DNA of 64,000 nucleotides from positions 1 to 64,000 of the forward strand of contig ONLL01000006.1 in the NCBI GenBank assembly GCA_900318685.1, given 5' to 3'. A program made the translations under genes and the position numbers. Position 1 is the stretch's first letter, and each line of letters starts with the position of its first letter. Below the pieces are notes generated by a model that was not told the DNA's origin, did no database searches, and saw nothing but the letters and a program-made list of their open reading frames with translations. Shown here piece by piece: positions 1-9,024 of this stretch. This DNA comes from an uncultured Prevotellaceae bacterium. GTDB taxonomy: Bacteria > Bacteroidota > Bacteroidia > Bacteroidales > Bacteroidaceae.

Positions 1-34
1 GGCGTCGTGCGCCACGTGACTTACAAAACCGCTG

Positions 35-42
35 CAAAGGTA
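35..42 (-). promoter_or_regulatory. Bacteroidota-type -7 box, leftward
   Basis: Read on the minus strand the sequence is TACCTTTG, which matches the TAnnTTTG consensus. It would serve a leftward gene beyond the window edge. No clear -33 element is visible. The downstream bases are cut off, so the target gene is unknown. Confidence 0.5.
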
Positions 43-199
43 CGAAGATTCTCCGATATATTCATTTTTTGTTGATAAGATTCCTTGAAAAAACTCAAAA
101 TTTTATTTGTTTTTTTGCTCACTTAATCGAAGGATTAGGGGATGCTTCTCTGATCCGAAAAGAAGGCCAAAGAGTCCCCTGATTCCGGCAGTCCGGACG

Positions 200-502
200 A
201 TGACCGATGAGCAGGGCGAGACCTGGTTCGTAGGTAAGGACGTGGCTGAGGCATTGGGATATAAGAATGCACCCGATGCAATTAGCAAACATGTAGATGA
301 GGAAGATAAGCTGGAATCGCAAATCGCGATGTCAGGTCAGAGACGAAACTTTATCATCATCAACGAGTCGGGTCTCTATGCCCTGGTGCTCTCGTCGAAG
401 CTGCCGCAGGCTAGGGTGTTCAAGCACTGGGTGACGTCGGAGGTGCTGCCTCAGATACGCAAGACGGGCGGCTACATCCCGACGAAGGATGCTGAGGGCT
501 GA
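200..502 (+). pseudogene. Truncated BRO-N phage antirepressor remnant
   Basis: The reading frame matches the BRO-N domain of the full-length antirepressor at 55764-56561. Shared stretches include FVGKDVAEALGY, NESGLYALVLSSKLPQ and GGYIPTKDA. It stops at TKDAEG exactly where the full copy continues into its linker and C-terminal domain, so the whole C-terminal half is missing. Homology at the N-terminus begins only at VRTMTDEQ. The frame stays open upstream to a TTG at 107 but is unrelated to any BRO start, so I place the first ATG at 200. About 60 bases near the 3' end are almost identical to the full copy, which suggests recent duplication or gene conversion. BRO-N domains bind DNA in phage regulators; this fragment is probably non-functional. 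Confidence 0.7.
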
Positions 503-538
503 AGGCTTTGCTGCCTGGAAAAAATGTAACATGATAAA

Positions 539-570
539 GTATTCGAGTATTCGAGTTTTCGAGTTTTCAT
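539..570 (+). repeat. Octamer array, GTATTCGA type, forward
   Basis: Four 8-bp units in tandem: GTATTCGA, GTATTCGA, GTTTTCGA, GTTTTCAT. It is followed by a short inverted pair, TGGTCA and TGACCA, and then by the 40-bp palindrome. The same octamer returns inverted at 668-699 and forward at 1187-1218. Confidence 0.9.
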
Positions 571-588
571 TTTGGTCAGATTTGACCA

Positions 589-628
589 TTAATATATTAT
601 ATATATTATAATATATATAATATATTAA
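589..628. repeat. Perfect 40-bp AT-only palindrome
   Basis: The 20 bases from 589 are the exact reverse complement of the 20 bases ending at 628, and all are A or T. It sits midway between two inverted octamer arrays, just upstream of the 155-residue gene. Such sequences can melt or extrude easily. A role as replication start or recombination site is possible but is inference. Confidence 0.9.
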
Positions 629-667
629 AGATGTCAGCAACAGGAATCAGGGCTGAAAACAGGCAAA

Positions 668-699
668 ACGAATACTCGAATACTCGAAAACTCGAATAC
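668..699 (-). repeat. Octamer array, GTATTCGA type, inverted
   Basis: Four 8-bp units read as TCGAATAC on the plus strand, the reverse complement of the array at 539-570. It ends 17 bases before the start codon at 717, so it lies in the leader of that gene. Confidence 0.9.
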
Positions 700-716
700 A
701 TTGGAGGACAATAAAA

Positions 717-1184
717 ATGGAATCTAAGAAACAGGAAATCAAGAGAATAAGGGGCACAATGGCGATCCATCCGGAGCACAGACTGGTCTTCACTCCGCAA
801 GGCAAAGGACAGCCCCAATACCAAGAGATCAAGAAGACCACGAACGGGGCTCTCATGAGGACTACAGGCGAGAAGACGCAATCGCTGGTAGCACATCTGA
901 AGGTGCCCGCTGATGCCACCGACCCGGCCGCCGACCTGCGCGACCAGCTGGAAAATGTGCTGAAAGCCCTGCCGCAACAGGGCAAGAGCCCCATTCCGAA
1001 GGGTCGGAAACTACTGGAAAAAGACGGTGTCGAAGTTCGCCTGAACGCCAAGGGAAGCCTGGAGATAGGCGTGAAAATCGACCTGAGAGAGAATGCAGAT
1101 TGCATCAAAAAATTTTACGAGACTATGACGGAGATTAATAGCAGTCATGCTGAACTGAACAAGCTGAAAGTGAGGGTAGCGTAA
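717..1184 (+). CDS. Conserved protein of unknown function, 155 residues (copy 1)
   Basis: I do not recognise a named family. The protein is clearly paralogous to the one at 57466-57960: both share ALMRTTGEKTQSLVAHL, DPAADLR, KDGVEVRLNAKGSLEIG and KIDLRENAD. It has no signal peptide or membrane segment, has many basic residues, and is probably cytoplasmic. At the second locus the paralogue overlaps a VirE/DUF3987-type P-loop gene; here that partner is absent and only a BRO fragment lies upstream, so this looks like a residual copy of the same element. A GGAGG purine run lies about 10 bases before the ATG. The gene is framed by GTATTCGA arrays on both sides. Binding of the arrays by this protein is an attractive guess with no direct support. 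Confidence 0.75.
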   Translation: MESKKQEIKRIRGTMAIHPEHRLVFTPQGKGQPQYQEIKKTTNGALMRTTGEKTQSLVAHLKVPADATDPAADLRDQLENVLKALPQQGKSPIPKGRKLLEKDGVEVRLNAKGSLEIGVKIDLRENADCIKKFYETMTEINSSHAELNKLKVRVA

Positions 1185-1186
1185 AA

Positions 1187-1218
1187 GTATTCGAGTATTC
1201 GAGTATTCGAGTTTTCAT
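1187..1218 (+). repeat. Octamer array, GTATTCGA type, forward, after stop codon
   Basis: Three GTATTCGA units plus GTTTTCAT begin two bases after the stop codon of the 155-residue gene. The array is inverted relative to the one just upstream of the gene, so the gene is bracketed by inverted arrays. Confidence 0.9.
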
Positions 1219-1221
1219 TTT

Positions 1222-1250
1222 GGGCCTCAAAACACAGGTTTTTGAGGCCC
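1222..1250. terminator. Hairpin GGGCCTCAAAA / TTTTTGAGGCCC
   Basis: An 11-bp stem with a short loop lies right after the octamer array. It resembles the hairpin that accompanies the ACTTGCGY arrays at 40894, 42108 and 47266. It probably ends transcription of the 155-residue gene, although the T-run after it is weak. Confidence 0.55.
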
Positions 1251-1265
1251 TTAATCTCTGAAAAC

Positions 1266-1281
1266 CCCTGTATTTACAGGG
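1266..1281 (-). terminator. Probable terminator of the GH31 gene
   Basis: CCCTGT and ACAGGG form a short stem with a 4-base loop just past the GH31 stop codon. On the minus strand a run of four T follows. Confidence 0.5.
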
Positions 1282-1289
1282 AGAGCAGG

Positions 1290-4200
1290 CTACAGCTGGA
1301 CAGTGACGGCCTTGCCGCTGTACTCCACGAGCTTGCCCTCGGGAGCATCGAGGTCGAGGGGACGGGGATGACTGCCAGAGACGAGGACGACATTGAAGCG
1401 ACGCTGCTTGAGCATGCCGGGGAACTGGCCCTGGCGCTGGGCGAAGGTGACAGTCTTCGCGGCATCGTCGTAGCGGATGTCGATGGTGGCATACTGGCCG
1501 CGCTCGTAGTTGTAGTTGGTGCCCTCATCCTCGTAGAGCTGGAACTCGCCATCCTGACCGGCATAGACATAGAGATGGATGAGCTCGGCAGCCTTCTCGT
1601 CGCTCCACTCCATAGCAGGGCCGAAGGGGATGATGGCTCCCTCGCGCACATAGACGGGGATGCGCTCGTAGGGGGCATCGACCACCAGCCTGCGGCTGAC
1701 GGAGTGAGAGGCAGCGCGCCCGATGACTTTCTCGCCTGTGTAGAGGTCGTACCAGCCACACTGACTGGGGAAGTAGACCGAGCGGTTGCGGGCCTTGTAG
1801 TAGCCTACGGGGCAGGCCATGAGCGCGGGGCCGAGCATCCACTGGTTGCCGATGTCGTTGACATTGCTGTCACCGGCGAAGTCCATCACGAGGGCTCGCA
1901 TGAGGGTGTAGTCGCGGAAGTGTGCCCAGCCGGCGAGCGAATAGAGATAGGGCATGAGGTGATAGCGCAGACGGTCGTAGTAGACGAACGACTGGTAGGC
2001 GGGATGATTGTCGGGAGCGATGTTCCATATCTCGCGCAGGGGCCACTGGCCGTGAGCACGGAACAGCGGGATGAAGGCTCCGAACTGGTTCCAGCGGGTC
2101 TGCAGCTCGCGCCACTCCTTGAGGTCTTCGTTCTCCTGGCCTGTGCGGTCGAAGAGCTGCTGTGCAGCCACATAGCGGTTTTCGACGCAGAAGCCACCCT
2201 GGTCCATGCCCCAGAAGGGTATGCCTGAGAGCGAGAAGTTGAGTCCAGCGGTCATCTGTGCGCGCATATCCTCCCAGCGGGTGCCTATGTCGCCGCTCCA
2301 GGTGGCCGTAGAGTAGCGCTGTTCGCCAGCAAAGCCGCTACGGGTGAGCAGGAAGACGCGGGGGGCATCACCCTTCGCCTTCTTGAATACTGAGCGCTGG
2401 CCCTCATAGATGGCCATCGCATTGACCAGTGAATAGGCATTGAAGTACTCGGTGGAGGTGCCCAGGAAGGTGGGGCCGCAGAGGGCCTTGCGATACCACA
2501 TGGGCGTGCAGTCGCGCACGTTGGGCTCGGAGGCATCCATCCACCAGGCGTCGATATAAGCCCCCCCTACTGCCCCCGAGGGGGCTTCTTTACCTTTGCT
2601 CTTGGACTTGCCAGGTATTGTAGCCCCCTCGGGGGCCGAATGGGGGGCTAACGGGTAGAGTTTTTCTTTCATCTGGCGCCAGAAGACTTTGCGGGCCTCG
2701 GGGTCGTAGGCATCGTAGAAGGATCCACGGAAGCCGAGCCAGTCGTGGATGTCGTCGGTGATGGCCTGACGATACATGGCACCCATGTTGTCGAGCTCCT
2801 TGTAGTTGTCGACGGTGTCGTAGAACTTAGGCCATACGGAGATCATGAAGCGTCCGTGCATCTGGTGGACGCTGTCGATCATAGCCTGGGGGTTGGGGAA
2901 GCGTGAGGCCTCGAAGGTGTGGTCGCCCCAGGAGTCGAGCTTCCAGTAGTTCCAGTCCTGCACGATATTGTCGATGGGGATATGGCGGCGACGGAACTCG
3001 CCGAGGGTCTCCTCGATCTCGGCACTCGACTTATAGCGCTCGCGACTCTGCCAGAAGCCCAGGGCCCACTTGGGATAGAGCGCGGCACGGCCGGTGAGGG
3101 TGCGATAGCCCGAGATGACCTCGTCGAGGTTCTCTCCGGCGATGAAGTAATAGTCCATGTCGCGGGCCATCTCGCACCAGATGCTGAGCTGCTCGCGCTC
3201 CTGCCGGCTGCGCGGCTTGGCCACTCGCAGTCCGCAGTAGGACTCGCCGCCGTCGGGCTGCCACTCGATGCGCAGCTGCACACGGCGGTTCTGCTCGAGC
3301 GCGACCTCAAACTTATAGGCATTGGGGTTCCAGGCTGTGCGCCAACGCTCAGGCACCACCTCGTGCCCATCGATATACACCTTGATATATCCTGCATAAT
3401 AAAGGATAAACTGGTAGAGAGAAGCCTCCCCCAGTTGGGGGAGGTTGGAGGGGGCTTCAATATACCCCTCATAAGTCACGGTGGCCCCTTGCAGGTTGAA
3501 GCCCTTGGGCAGGTTCTTCAGGCCGCCGTTGTCGGTGCGGTTGGCGATCGCCGACTTGGCGGGATAGGCATACTCGTAGTAGATGCTGTCCTCATCGCGC
3601 ACCAGGCGACGGCCGTTGCAGTCGATATAGGTGCCGGTGAGGTGGCCTTCCCTACCCTGCTTGTCGTAGAGACGGAAGGCACGGTTGAGCTGGAGATAGT
3701 CGTCGGGATTGCCGAAACGGCAGTAGGAATAGGCATCCCACAGCAGGCCGTAGCCCTTGTTGGAGAGCACGAAGGGTACGCTCACCTTCGTGTTATACTG
3801 GAAGAGATCCTCGTTCTTGCCTTTCATATTGAACTCCTCGCTCTGGTGCTGACCCAGGCCGTAGAAGGCTTCGTCGGACGGGCTGTCGAAGGTCATCTGC
3901 CACTGCAGGCCGTGCTTCATCTCGTCGGTCACGGCCTTGCCACCTTTCTCGCCCAGCTCGCGCTCGGGCACGGTGAAGTCCCAAAACTGCTTGCCCGGCC
4001 CCATGTGGGTCTCCTGCAAGAGCGGACGGCTGTTGCCATCGAAGAAACGTATGAAGCCGCTCTCCGTGTATACTGTTGCATGCACGTTCTTGGCCTTCAC
4101 ACTGACATGAGCAGGGGTCACGAGGTCGCCGCTCTCCTTGGCCGGCACCTCAGTCACTTTCACCTCTCCTTTGTATGTGGCCTGCGGCACTATCATCAGG

Positions 4201-4400
4201 CTCTGCTGCTTCACGGGCAGCTCGTCCTTCGACGTTGCCCTGACCCGGATGATGTTGTCGTTGATCACTTCCAACTGAATCACCTTGGCCTGTCCGCCGT
4301 CGGGACGGATGGTCACTATGTTGCCATTGGTCTTCACATCGGCAGCCAGCATCGTGGCACTCACGATCAGCGCTGGCATCAGCATTTGCATTCTCTTCAT
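1290..4400 (-). CDS. GH31 alpha-glycosidase with PA14 insert (alpha-xylosidase-like)
   Basis: This 1036-residue secreted enzyme starts with a signal peptide (about residues 1-20, ending near MLAA). It has a GH31 N-terminal beta-sandwich, a PA14-like insert at about 300-400, the catalytic barrel at about 430-850 and C-terminal beta domains. The nucleophile is Asp622 in WWMDASEP and the acid/base is Asp704 in TWSGDIG. The PA14 insert is typical of Bacteroides alpha-xylosidases acting on xyloglucan, but other alpha-glycosides are possible. Two in-frame insertions look derived from GC-rich palindromic repeats: residues about 315-327 inside PA14 and about 584-614 immediately before the nucleophile strand. 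The second replaces what is usually a short turn. The gene lies 24 bases behind the PAP2 gene and is likely co-transcribed with it and nagB. Whether the insertions are tolerated is not evident from sequence. Confidence 0.93.
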   Translation of the reverse strand: MKRMQMLMPALIVSATMLAADVKTNGNIVTIRPDGGQAKVIQLEVINDNIIRVRATSKDELPVKQQSLMIVPQATYKGEVKVTEVPAKESGDLVTPAHVSVKAKNVHATVYTESGFIRFFDGNSRPLLQETHMGPGKQFWDFTVPERELGEKGGKAVTDEMKHGLQWQMTFDSPSDEAFYGLGQHQSEEFNMKGKNEDLFQYNTKVSVPFVLSNKGYGLLWDAYSYCRFGNPDDYLQLNRAFRLYDKQGREGHLTGTYIDCNGRRLVRDEDSIYYEYAYPAKSAIANRTDNGGLKNLPKGFNLQGATVTYEGYIEAPSNLPQLGEASLYQFILYYAGYIKVYIDGHEVVPERWRTAWNPNAYKFEVALEQNRRVQLRIEWQPDGGESYCGLRVAKPRSRQEREQLSIWCEMARDMDYYFIAGENLDEVISGYRTLTGRAALYPKWALGFWQSRERYKSSAEIEETLGEFRRRHIPIDNIVQDWNYWKLDSWGDHTFEASRFPNPQAMIDSVHQMHGRFMISVWPKFYDTVDNYKELDNMGAMYRQAITDDIHDWLGFRGSFYDAYDPEARKVFWRQMKEKLYPLAPHSAPEGATIPGKSKSKGKEAPSGAVGGAYIDAWWMDASEPNVRDCTPMWYRKALCGPTFLGTSTEYFNAYSLVNAMAIYEGQRSVFKKAKGDAPRVFLLTRSGFAGEQRYSTATWSGDIGTRWEDMRAQMTAGLNFSLSGIPFWGMDQGGFCVENRYVAAQQLFDRTGQENEDLKEWRELQTRWNQFGAFIPLFRAHGQWPLREIWNIAPDNHPAYQSFVYYDRLRYHLMPYLYSLAGWAHFRDYTLMRALVMDFAGDSNVNDIGNQWMLGPALMACPVGYYKARNRSVYFPSQCGWYDLYTGEKVIGRAASHSVSRRLVVDAPYERIPVYVREGAIIPFGPAMEWSDEKAAELIHLYVYAGQDGEFQLYEDEGTNYNYERGQYATIDIRYDDAAKTVTFAQRQGQFPGMLKQRRFNVVLVSGSHPRPLDLDAPEGKLVEYSGKAVTVQL
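2556..2650. repeat. GC-rich palindromic (REP-like) repeat inside GH31
   Basis: Two palindromic blocks built on GCCCCCTCGGGGGC-like sequence flank a short linker, all in frame with the GH31 gene. They encode a Pro/Gly/Ser/Lys-rich stretch absent from ordinary GH31 enzymes at this position. Related palindromes recur at 3422, 37418, 40988, 58519, 58963, 60655, 60784 and 61219. Confidence 0.75.
3422..3459. repeat. GC-rich palindromic repeat inside the GH31 PA14 insert
   Basis: The block contains CCTCCCCCAGTTGGGGGAGG and is bounded by GAAGCC and GGCTTC. It is in frame and encodes EAPSNLPQLGEAS, interrupting the usual PA14 strand order TVTYEGYI...LYQFILYYAGY. Confidence 0.75.
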
Positions 4401-4424
4401 AGTATATGTTCTTATGTTTTTATT

Positions 4425-4979
4425 CTACCATCTGACAGCCAGGTCGAGGGTGCGGCCTGTGAAGCTGAGGTCGACATTCTTGGACTTGATGAGCCGCTGC
4501 TTCAGCCAGTAGGTCAGCTCGGTGGCGGCAAAACCGATGGCGGCACCCGCACAGATGTCGTGCAGATAATGGCGGTCGCGCACCAGCCGGTCAACGGCAG
4601 TGAGCGTAGCCACTCCGAAGCCGCCTATGGGCACCCAGGGCGACAGCTGTCCGAACTCATGGCAGAGCATGGTGGCTCCGGCAAAGGCGAACATGGCGTG
4701 CCCAGAGGGAAAGGAGCGGCGGTCGCTGCCGTCAGGACGTTTCTCGGCCACGAGCTGCTTGAGCGAATAGGCCGTCACGGCGCCTGCTGTATAGGAGGCC
4801 ACAGCCGTCAGCGCGAGCTCCGCCCAGGGCGTGCTGTTGTCGAAGTCGCAGGCTTTCAGCGTGAACACGGCTGCCATCGGTGCGTGCTGCAGCACATCGT
4901 CGAGGGCGTCGCTGCGATGATGCTGCGCTGCAAGCGGGATGCTTGCAGCGAGCAGGATGATGGTCAGCCAGTGTCTCAT
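4425..4979 (-). CDS. PAP2-family phosphatase, exported
   Basis: The 184-residue protein has an N-terminal hydrophobic signal (residues 1-18, ending LAAQ). The three acid-phosphatase motifs are all present: K74 to R81-P82, PSGH at 91-94, and R131-x5-H137-x3-D141. The family hydrolyses lipid phosphates or undecaprenyl pyrophosphate at the periplasmic face of the membrane. Only two or three hydrophobic segments are visible, so it may be a periplasmic form rather than a six-helix enzyme. It lies 10 bases downstream of nagB and 24 bases upstream of the GH31 gene on the same strand, so the three probably form an operon. Substrate cannot be inferred. Confidence 0.88.
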   Translation of the reverse strand: MRHWLTIILLAASIPLAAQHHRSDALDDVLQHAPMAAVFTLKACDFDNSTPWAELALTAVASYTAGAVTAYSLKQLVAEKRPDGSDRRSFPSGHAMFAFAGATMLCHEFGQLSPWVPIGGFGVATLTAVDRLVRDRHYLHDICAGAAIGFAATELTYWLKQRLIKSKNVDLSFTGRTLDLAVRW

Positions 4980-4989
4980 CGCGGGAGGA

Positions 4990-5784
4990 CTAGAGCAGAT
5001 TGTCGCGCTCGATGTCCTTGAAGTAGCGGTAGGTGCCTACCTTGAGCTCGTCGCAGGCTGCCTCGTCGCAGACGATGATTCCGTGGCGATGGGTCTGGAG
5101 GGCAGAGATGGTCCACATGTGGTTGACGCTGCCTTCGATGGCTGCCTGCAGGGCACGGCACTTGGCATGGCCATTGACGAGGATCATCACCTCGCGGGCA
5201 TCCATCACGGTGCCCACGCCGACGGTGAGAGCTGTCTTGGGAACCTTGTTGATGTCGCCCTCGAAGAAACGGCTGTTGGCGATGATGGTGTCGGTGGTGA
5301 GGGTCTTCTGACGGGTGCGGCTGCTGAGTGAGGAGCCCGGCTCGTTGAAGGCGATATGTCCGTCGGGGCCGATGCCTCCGAGGAAGAGGTCGATGCCTCC
5401 GAACTTCTCGATCTCACGCTCGTAGGCCTCACACTCGGCGGCGAGGTCGGGGGCGTTGCCGTTGAGGATATGTATATTCTGGCGCGGACAGTCGATATGA
5501 TTGAAGAGGTTGCTGAACATGAAGGAGTGGTAGCTCTCGGGATGATCCTCGGGCAGGCCTACATATTCGTCCATGTTGAAGGTGACGACATTCTTGAACG
5601 ACACCTCACCCTGCTGACAGGCTTTGACGAGGGCACGATACATGCCGATGGGCGACGAGCCGGTGGGCAGACCGAGGACAAAGGGATGATCAGCGGTGGG
5701 CTTGGCGGCGTTGATTCTCTCGATGACGTGACGAGCTGCCCACTGGGACATCAAGTCGTAGTTGGGTTCAATAATTACTCTCAT
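4990..5784 (-). CDS. nagB: Glucosamine-6-phosphate deaminase
   Basis: NagB converts glucosamine-6-phosphate to fructose-6-phosphate and ammonia, the last step in use of N-acetylglucosamine. The 264-residue length is normal. Residues match the Escherichia coli enzyme by position: Asp72 in NMDEY, and Asp141, His143 and Glu148 in DGHIAFNEP. The N-terminal phosphate loop LPTGSSPIG is intact. The enzyme is cytoplasmic. It is the first gene of a likely operon with PAP2 and GH31, which links amino-sugar use with extracellular glycan cleavage. No nagA is adjacent. Confidence 0.97.
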   Translation of the reverse strand: MRVIIEPNYDLMSQWAARHVIERINAAKPTADHPFVLGLPTGSSPIGMYRALVKACQQGEVSFKNVVTFNMDEYVGLPEDHPESYHSFMFSNLFNHIDCPRQNIHILNGNAPDLAAECEAYEREIEKFGGIDLFLGGIGPDGHIAFNEPGSSLSSRTRQKTLTTDTIIANSRFFEGDINKVPKTALTVGVGTVMDAREVMILVNGHAKCRALQAAIEGSVNHMWTISALQTHRHGIIVCDEAACDELKVGTYRYFKDIERDNLL

Positions 5785-5853
5785 AATTGTGTTTGTTTGT
5801 ACTGGTTTATAATAAGTTAATTAATAGTTATTTTCCCTTAAAGAGACAAGAAG

Positions 5854-7356
5854 TCAGGGCACCGTCACGAGGCGGCGACGGCTGTCGATATAGATGCCGC
5901 GACGGGGTTGTCCCTGCAGGCGACGACCTTGCAGATCGTAGGTGGCGACGGACGGCTGCTGACGGTCAGAAGGCGAGGCAATGGCCTCGTCGACGGGCTT
6001 CATGAAATGGAAGCTGATGGTGCCGTCGTCGTGCTCAGTGATCTCGGTGATGGGCTTCGAAAGGAGGCCTGCACTTGTGAATGTGGTGGCGGCAGGCTGG
6101 CTGTCGTCGGTGAGCATGTCGTTGCGAGTAGAGTCGGTGGCCAGCGGATAGGGCGTGCCGCTGAGGAACTGGCTGTGTCCTCCGACGTAGGGATTATTGT
6201 CGCCCACGATGTCGGCCCAGTCCGAGTAGCTGAGACCATCGGCATGCACGAAGTCGAAGCGGTGATGGTCAGGGATATTATTGACTCGGTTGTTCCTCCA
6301 GGCAGATGAATCGTAGTGGACATGCGAGACGAGCAGTCCGTGGCCGGGCGTACGCAGATCCCAGCGGCTCCACTGGCGATTCTCGAGGAGGAAGAACTCG
6401 CTGGCGTCGGCTGTGCGGATGATATAGGTGGGACCTCCCTCCTGTGCCGTGCGCATGTCGGTGACGAAGGTGGGCTCGCTGAGCTCCACGGGCGTCAGCC
6501 ATCCGAGCTGCATCTTCTCATGAGCCGTATAGGCAGGCGGACACCAGCCGCTGTTGACGAAGTTGCCTCCGTCCATGAGGTCCCACTCGTCGCAGACGGA
6601 ATACTCGTCCGATCCGCTGTTGGTGGGATAGATGTCGGGCAATCCCAGCGTGTGGGAATATTCGTGGCAGATGGTGCCTATGCCGCAGCTGCGGTAATTG
6701 CTCCACAGCTCGGCGCTGGCCGAATAGCCCGACACGCGTATGCCCCCAGCGGTGGTAACGGCGGAGAAAGAGCCCGTGTTGGGCCATATATACCCTTTGT
6801 TCTGAGTAGACGACTCGTTGCCACCATAGCCTGCAAAAATAAAGATGACGGACTCGGCGCTCTTGTCACCGTTCCAGTCGTAGGGCTCGAAATCCACATG
6901 CAGAGAGTCGTCGAGAAGGGTGACTGCATTCTTGAAGGCATCCCCACCCATACGTCCGCCGCCAGTGCAGTCGATACCCAGGGTGACGGGGCCGTAGATG
7001 TCGAACGAAGGCCGGAAGAGACCCGACGACTGGTCGCGGAAATAATCGGCGACACAGCCAGGGCCGCGTCCCTCGTTGTATCCCTCCTCATTGAACATGC
7101 GATGATAGCGGTCGGCAGGATCTTCGGACGAGAAGCTCTTATCGGCAAAGGCGACAAGGACGACAGCTACGGGATAGGTGCGCGTGGAATCCCACTTCGT
7201 AGGCGGCGTGGGCAGATGGCGCAGCGATGGACTGCGATGGCCGTCGTCAATAGCGGCGGCGGCCATGCAGTCGTAACGCAGGAATTGCCGCTGCTGTGCG
7301 ATGACGGCAGCGGCCGTGAATGTGAATAGAGTGAGAAGCAATGTTATCTTGCGCAT
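5854..7356 (-). CDS. Secreted M6-family metalloprotease with sorting-type C-terminus
   Basis: The zinc site [11 protein letters not shown] fits the M6 (immune inhibitor A-like) motif HExxHxxGxxD. I chose the ATG at 7356, which gives [11 protein letters not shown] and a good signal peptide, rather than an upstream start nine bases earlier. This start lies inside the 3' end of the fumarase gene, overlapping it by 13 bases in another frame. The C-terminus, [18 protein letters not shown], resembles the tails of type IX secretion substrates in Prevotella, although it is shorter than a classic sorting domain. The protein is therefore probably delivered to the cell surface or medium. A PorE-like secretion component is encoded at 32979-35186. 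Confidence 0.9.
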   Translation of the reverse strand: MRKITLLLTLFTFTAAAVIAQQRQFLRYDCMAAAAIDDGHRSPSLRHLPTPPTKWDSTRTYPVAVVLVAFADKSFSSEDPADRYHRMFNEEGYNEGRGPGCVADYFRDQSSGLFRPSFDIYGPVTLGIDCTGGGRMGGDAFKNAVTLLDDSLHVDFEPYDWNGDKSAESVIFIFAGYGGNESSTQNKGYIWPNTGSFSAVTTAGGIRVSGYSASAELWSNYRSCGIGTICHEYSHTLGLPDIYPTNSGSDEYSVCDEWDLMDGGNFVNSGWCPPAYTAHEKMQLGWLTPVELSEPTFVTDMRTAQEGGPTYIIRTADASEFFLLENRQWSRWDLRTPGHGLLVSHVHYDSSAWRNNRVNNIPDHHRFDFVHADGLSYSDWADIVGDNNPYVGGHSQFLSGTPYPLATDSTRNDMLTDDSQPAATTFTSAGLLSKPITEITEHDDGTISFHFMKPVDEAIASPSDRQQPSVATYDLQGRRLQGQPRRGIYIDSRRRLVTVP

Positions 7357-8993
7357 GGGGCCCACGGTTTGAGGGTCTTGAAGAAGTCATTGCCCTTGTC
7401 GTCGACAAGGATGAAGGCGGGGAAGTCTTCGACGTCGATCTTCCAGATGGCCTCCATGCCCAGCTCAGGATACTCGACGCACTCGATGCTCTTGATACTT
7501 GACTGCGAGAGCACGGCTGCTGCGCCGCCGATGCTGCCCAGGTAGAAGCCACCGTGGCGCTGGCAGGCATCAGTGACCTGCTGCGAGCGGTTGCCCTTGG
7601 CAATCATCACAAGCGAGGCACCCAGCGACTGGAACTCGTCGACGTAGGGGTCCATGCGGTTGGCCGTCGTCGGGCCCATCGAGCCGCAGGGATAGCCCTC
7701 GGGCGTCTTGGCGGGTCCGGCATAAAGGACGGGATATTTCTTGAAGTACTCGGGCATAGGCTCGCCGGCATCGATGCGTGCCTTCAGCTTGGCATGAGCG
7801 ATGTCGCGGGCAACGATGATGGTGCCCTTGAGGTTGACACGTGTGGAGACAGGATACTTGCTGAGCTCACGGCGCACATTGTCGATACCCTGGTTGAGGT
7901 CGATCTCGATGGTGTTGGCACCCTCACCAGCCTTGGCAAACTCGGCGGGTATGAGCTCGGCGGGGTTGGAGTCCATCTTCTCCAGCCAGATGCCGTCGCG
8001 GTTGATCTTGGCCTTGATGTTGCGGTCGGCAGAGCAGCTGACGCCCATGCCGATGGGGCAGGAAGCTCCGTGGCGAGGCAGGCGGACGACACGGATGTCG
8101 TGGGCCAGGTACTTACCTCCGAACTGAGCTCCCAGTCCGATCTTCTGTGCCTCGAGGAGCAGCTTCTGCTCGAGGTCGACATCGCGGAAGGCACGTCCGG
8201 TCTCGTCGCCCGTCGTAGGCAGCGAGTCGTAGTACTTGATGGAGGCGAGCTTCACGGTGAGGAGGTTCTTCTCGGCAGAGGTGCCACCGATGACGAAGGC
8301 AATGTGATAAGGCGGACAGGCTGCGGTGCCCAGGCTCTTCATCTTCTCGACGAGGAAGGGGATGAGCGTGCCCTCGTTCTGGATGGTGGCCTTCGTCATG
8401 GGATAGAAGTAGGTCTTGTTGGCCGAACCGCCGCCCTTTGCAACGAACACGAAGCGATACTCATCGCCCTCGGTGGCCTCGATGTCGATCTGGGCGGGAA
8501 GGTTGCAGCGAGTGTTCACCTCGTCGTACATCGTCAGAGGTGCATTCTGCGAGTAGCGCAGGTTGTCCTGGGTGTAGGTGTTGTAAACGCCGAGCGAGAG
8601 GGCTTCCTCGTCCTCAAAGCCCGTCCACACCTGCTGTCCCTTCTCGCCGTGGATGATGGCGGTGCCTGTGTCCTGACAGAAGGGCAGTATGCCGCGAGCG
8701 GCGACCTCGGCATTGCGGAGGAAGGTCAGTGCGACGTACTTGTCGTTCTCAGAGGCATCGGGATCGGTGAGGATCTTTGCCACCTGAAGGTTATGCTCGC
8801 GACGCAGCATGAACTCTACATCGTGGAAAGCCTGCTGTGCCAGGAGCGTGAGGGCCTCGGGCGACACCTTGATGATGTCGTGACCCTCGAACGATGCGAG
8901 GCTGATACCTTCCTTGCTCAGTAATCTGTACTCAGTGTTGTCTTCGCCCAACTGGAACATGGGGGCGTACTTGAATGCGGGTGTTGTAGCCAT
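7344..8993 (-). CDS. Class I fumarate hydratase
   Basis: The protein interconverts fumarate and malate; in anaerobic Bacteroidales it serves the reductive branch leading to succinate. The length of 549 residues agrees with FumA/FumB (about 548). Cysteines expected to hold the 4Fe-4S cluster lie in [17 protein letters not shown] and [14 protein letters not shown]. The start is preceded by a strong promoter (9025-9055). The stop codon lies within the start region of the M6 protease gene, so translational coupling is possible. It is cytoplasmic and oxygen-sensitive by family. Confidence 0.95.
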   Translation of the reverse strand: MATTPAFKYAPMFQLGEDNTEYRLLSKEGISLASFEGHDIIKVSPEALTLLAQQAFHDVEFMLRREHNLQVAKILTDPDASENDKYVALTFLRNAEVAARGILPFCQDTGTAIIHGEKGQQVWTGFEDEEALSLGVYNTYTQDNLRYSQNAPLTMYDEVNTRCNLPAQIDIEATEGDEYRFVFVAKGGGSANKTYFYPMTKATIQNEGTLIPFLVEKMKSLGTAACPPYHIAFVIGGTSAEKNLLTVKLASIKYYDSLPTTGDETGRAFRDVDLEQKLLLEAQKIGLGAQFGGKYLAHDIRVVRLPRHGASCPIGMGVSCSADRNIKAKINRDGIWLEKMDSNPAELIPAEFAKAGEGANTIEIDLNQGIDNVRRELSKYPVSTRVNLKGTIIVARDIAHAKLKARIDAGEPMPEYFKKYPVLYAGPAKTPEGYPCGSMGPTTANRMDPYVDEFQSLGASLVMIAKGNRSQQVTDACQRHGGFYLGSIGGAAAVLSQSSIKSIECVEYPELGMEAIWKIDVEDFPAFILVDDKGNDFFKTLKPWAPCAR

Positions 8994-9024
8994 ATTTTCT
9001 TTATGTTTTTAAAGTTTCCGTTGG

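Noticed and set aside
539-699. Possible CRISPR-like or integron attC site
   Set aside because: Units are 8 bp without spacers, and no integrase or cas gene is nearby; the layout fits arrays around a palindrome better.
1242-5331. Long plus-strand open frames opposite GH31, PAP2 and nagB (up to 700 codons)
   Set aside because: They are antisense shadows of well-supported genes; the predicted proteins have no motifs and biased composition caused by the GC-rich codons on the other strand.
7554-8924. Plus-strand open frame of 456 codons opposite fumarase
   Set aside because: Antisense to a clear class I fumarase with all conserved cysteines; no recognisable domain.
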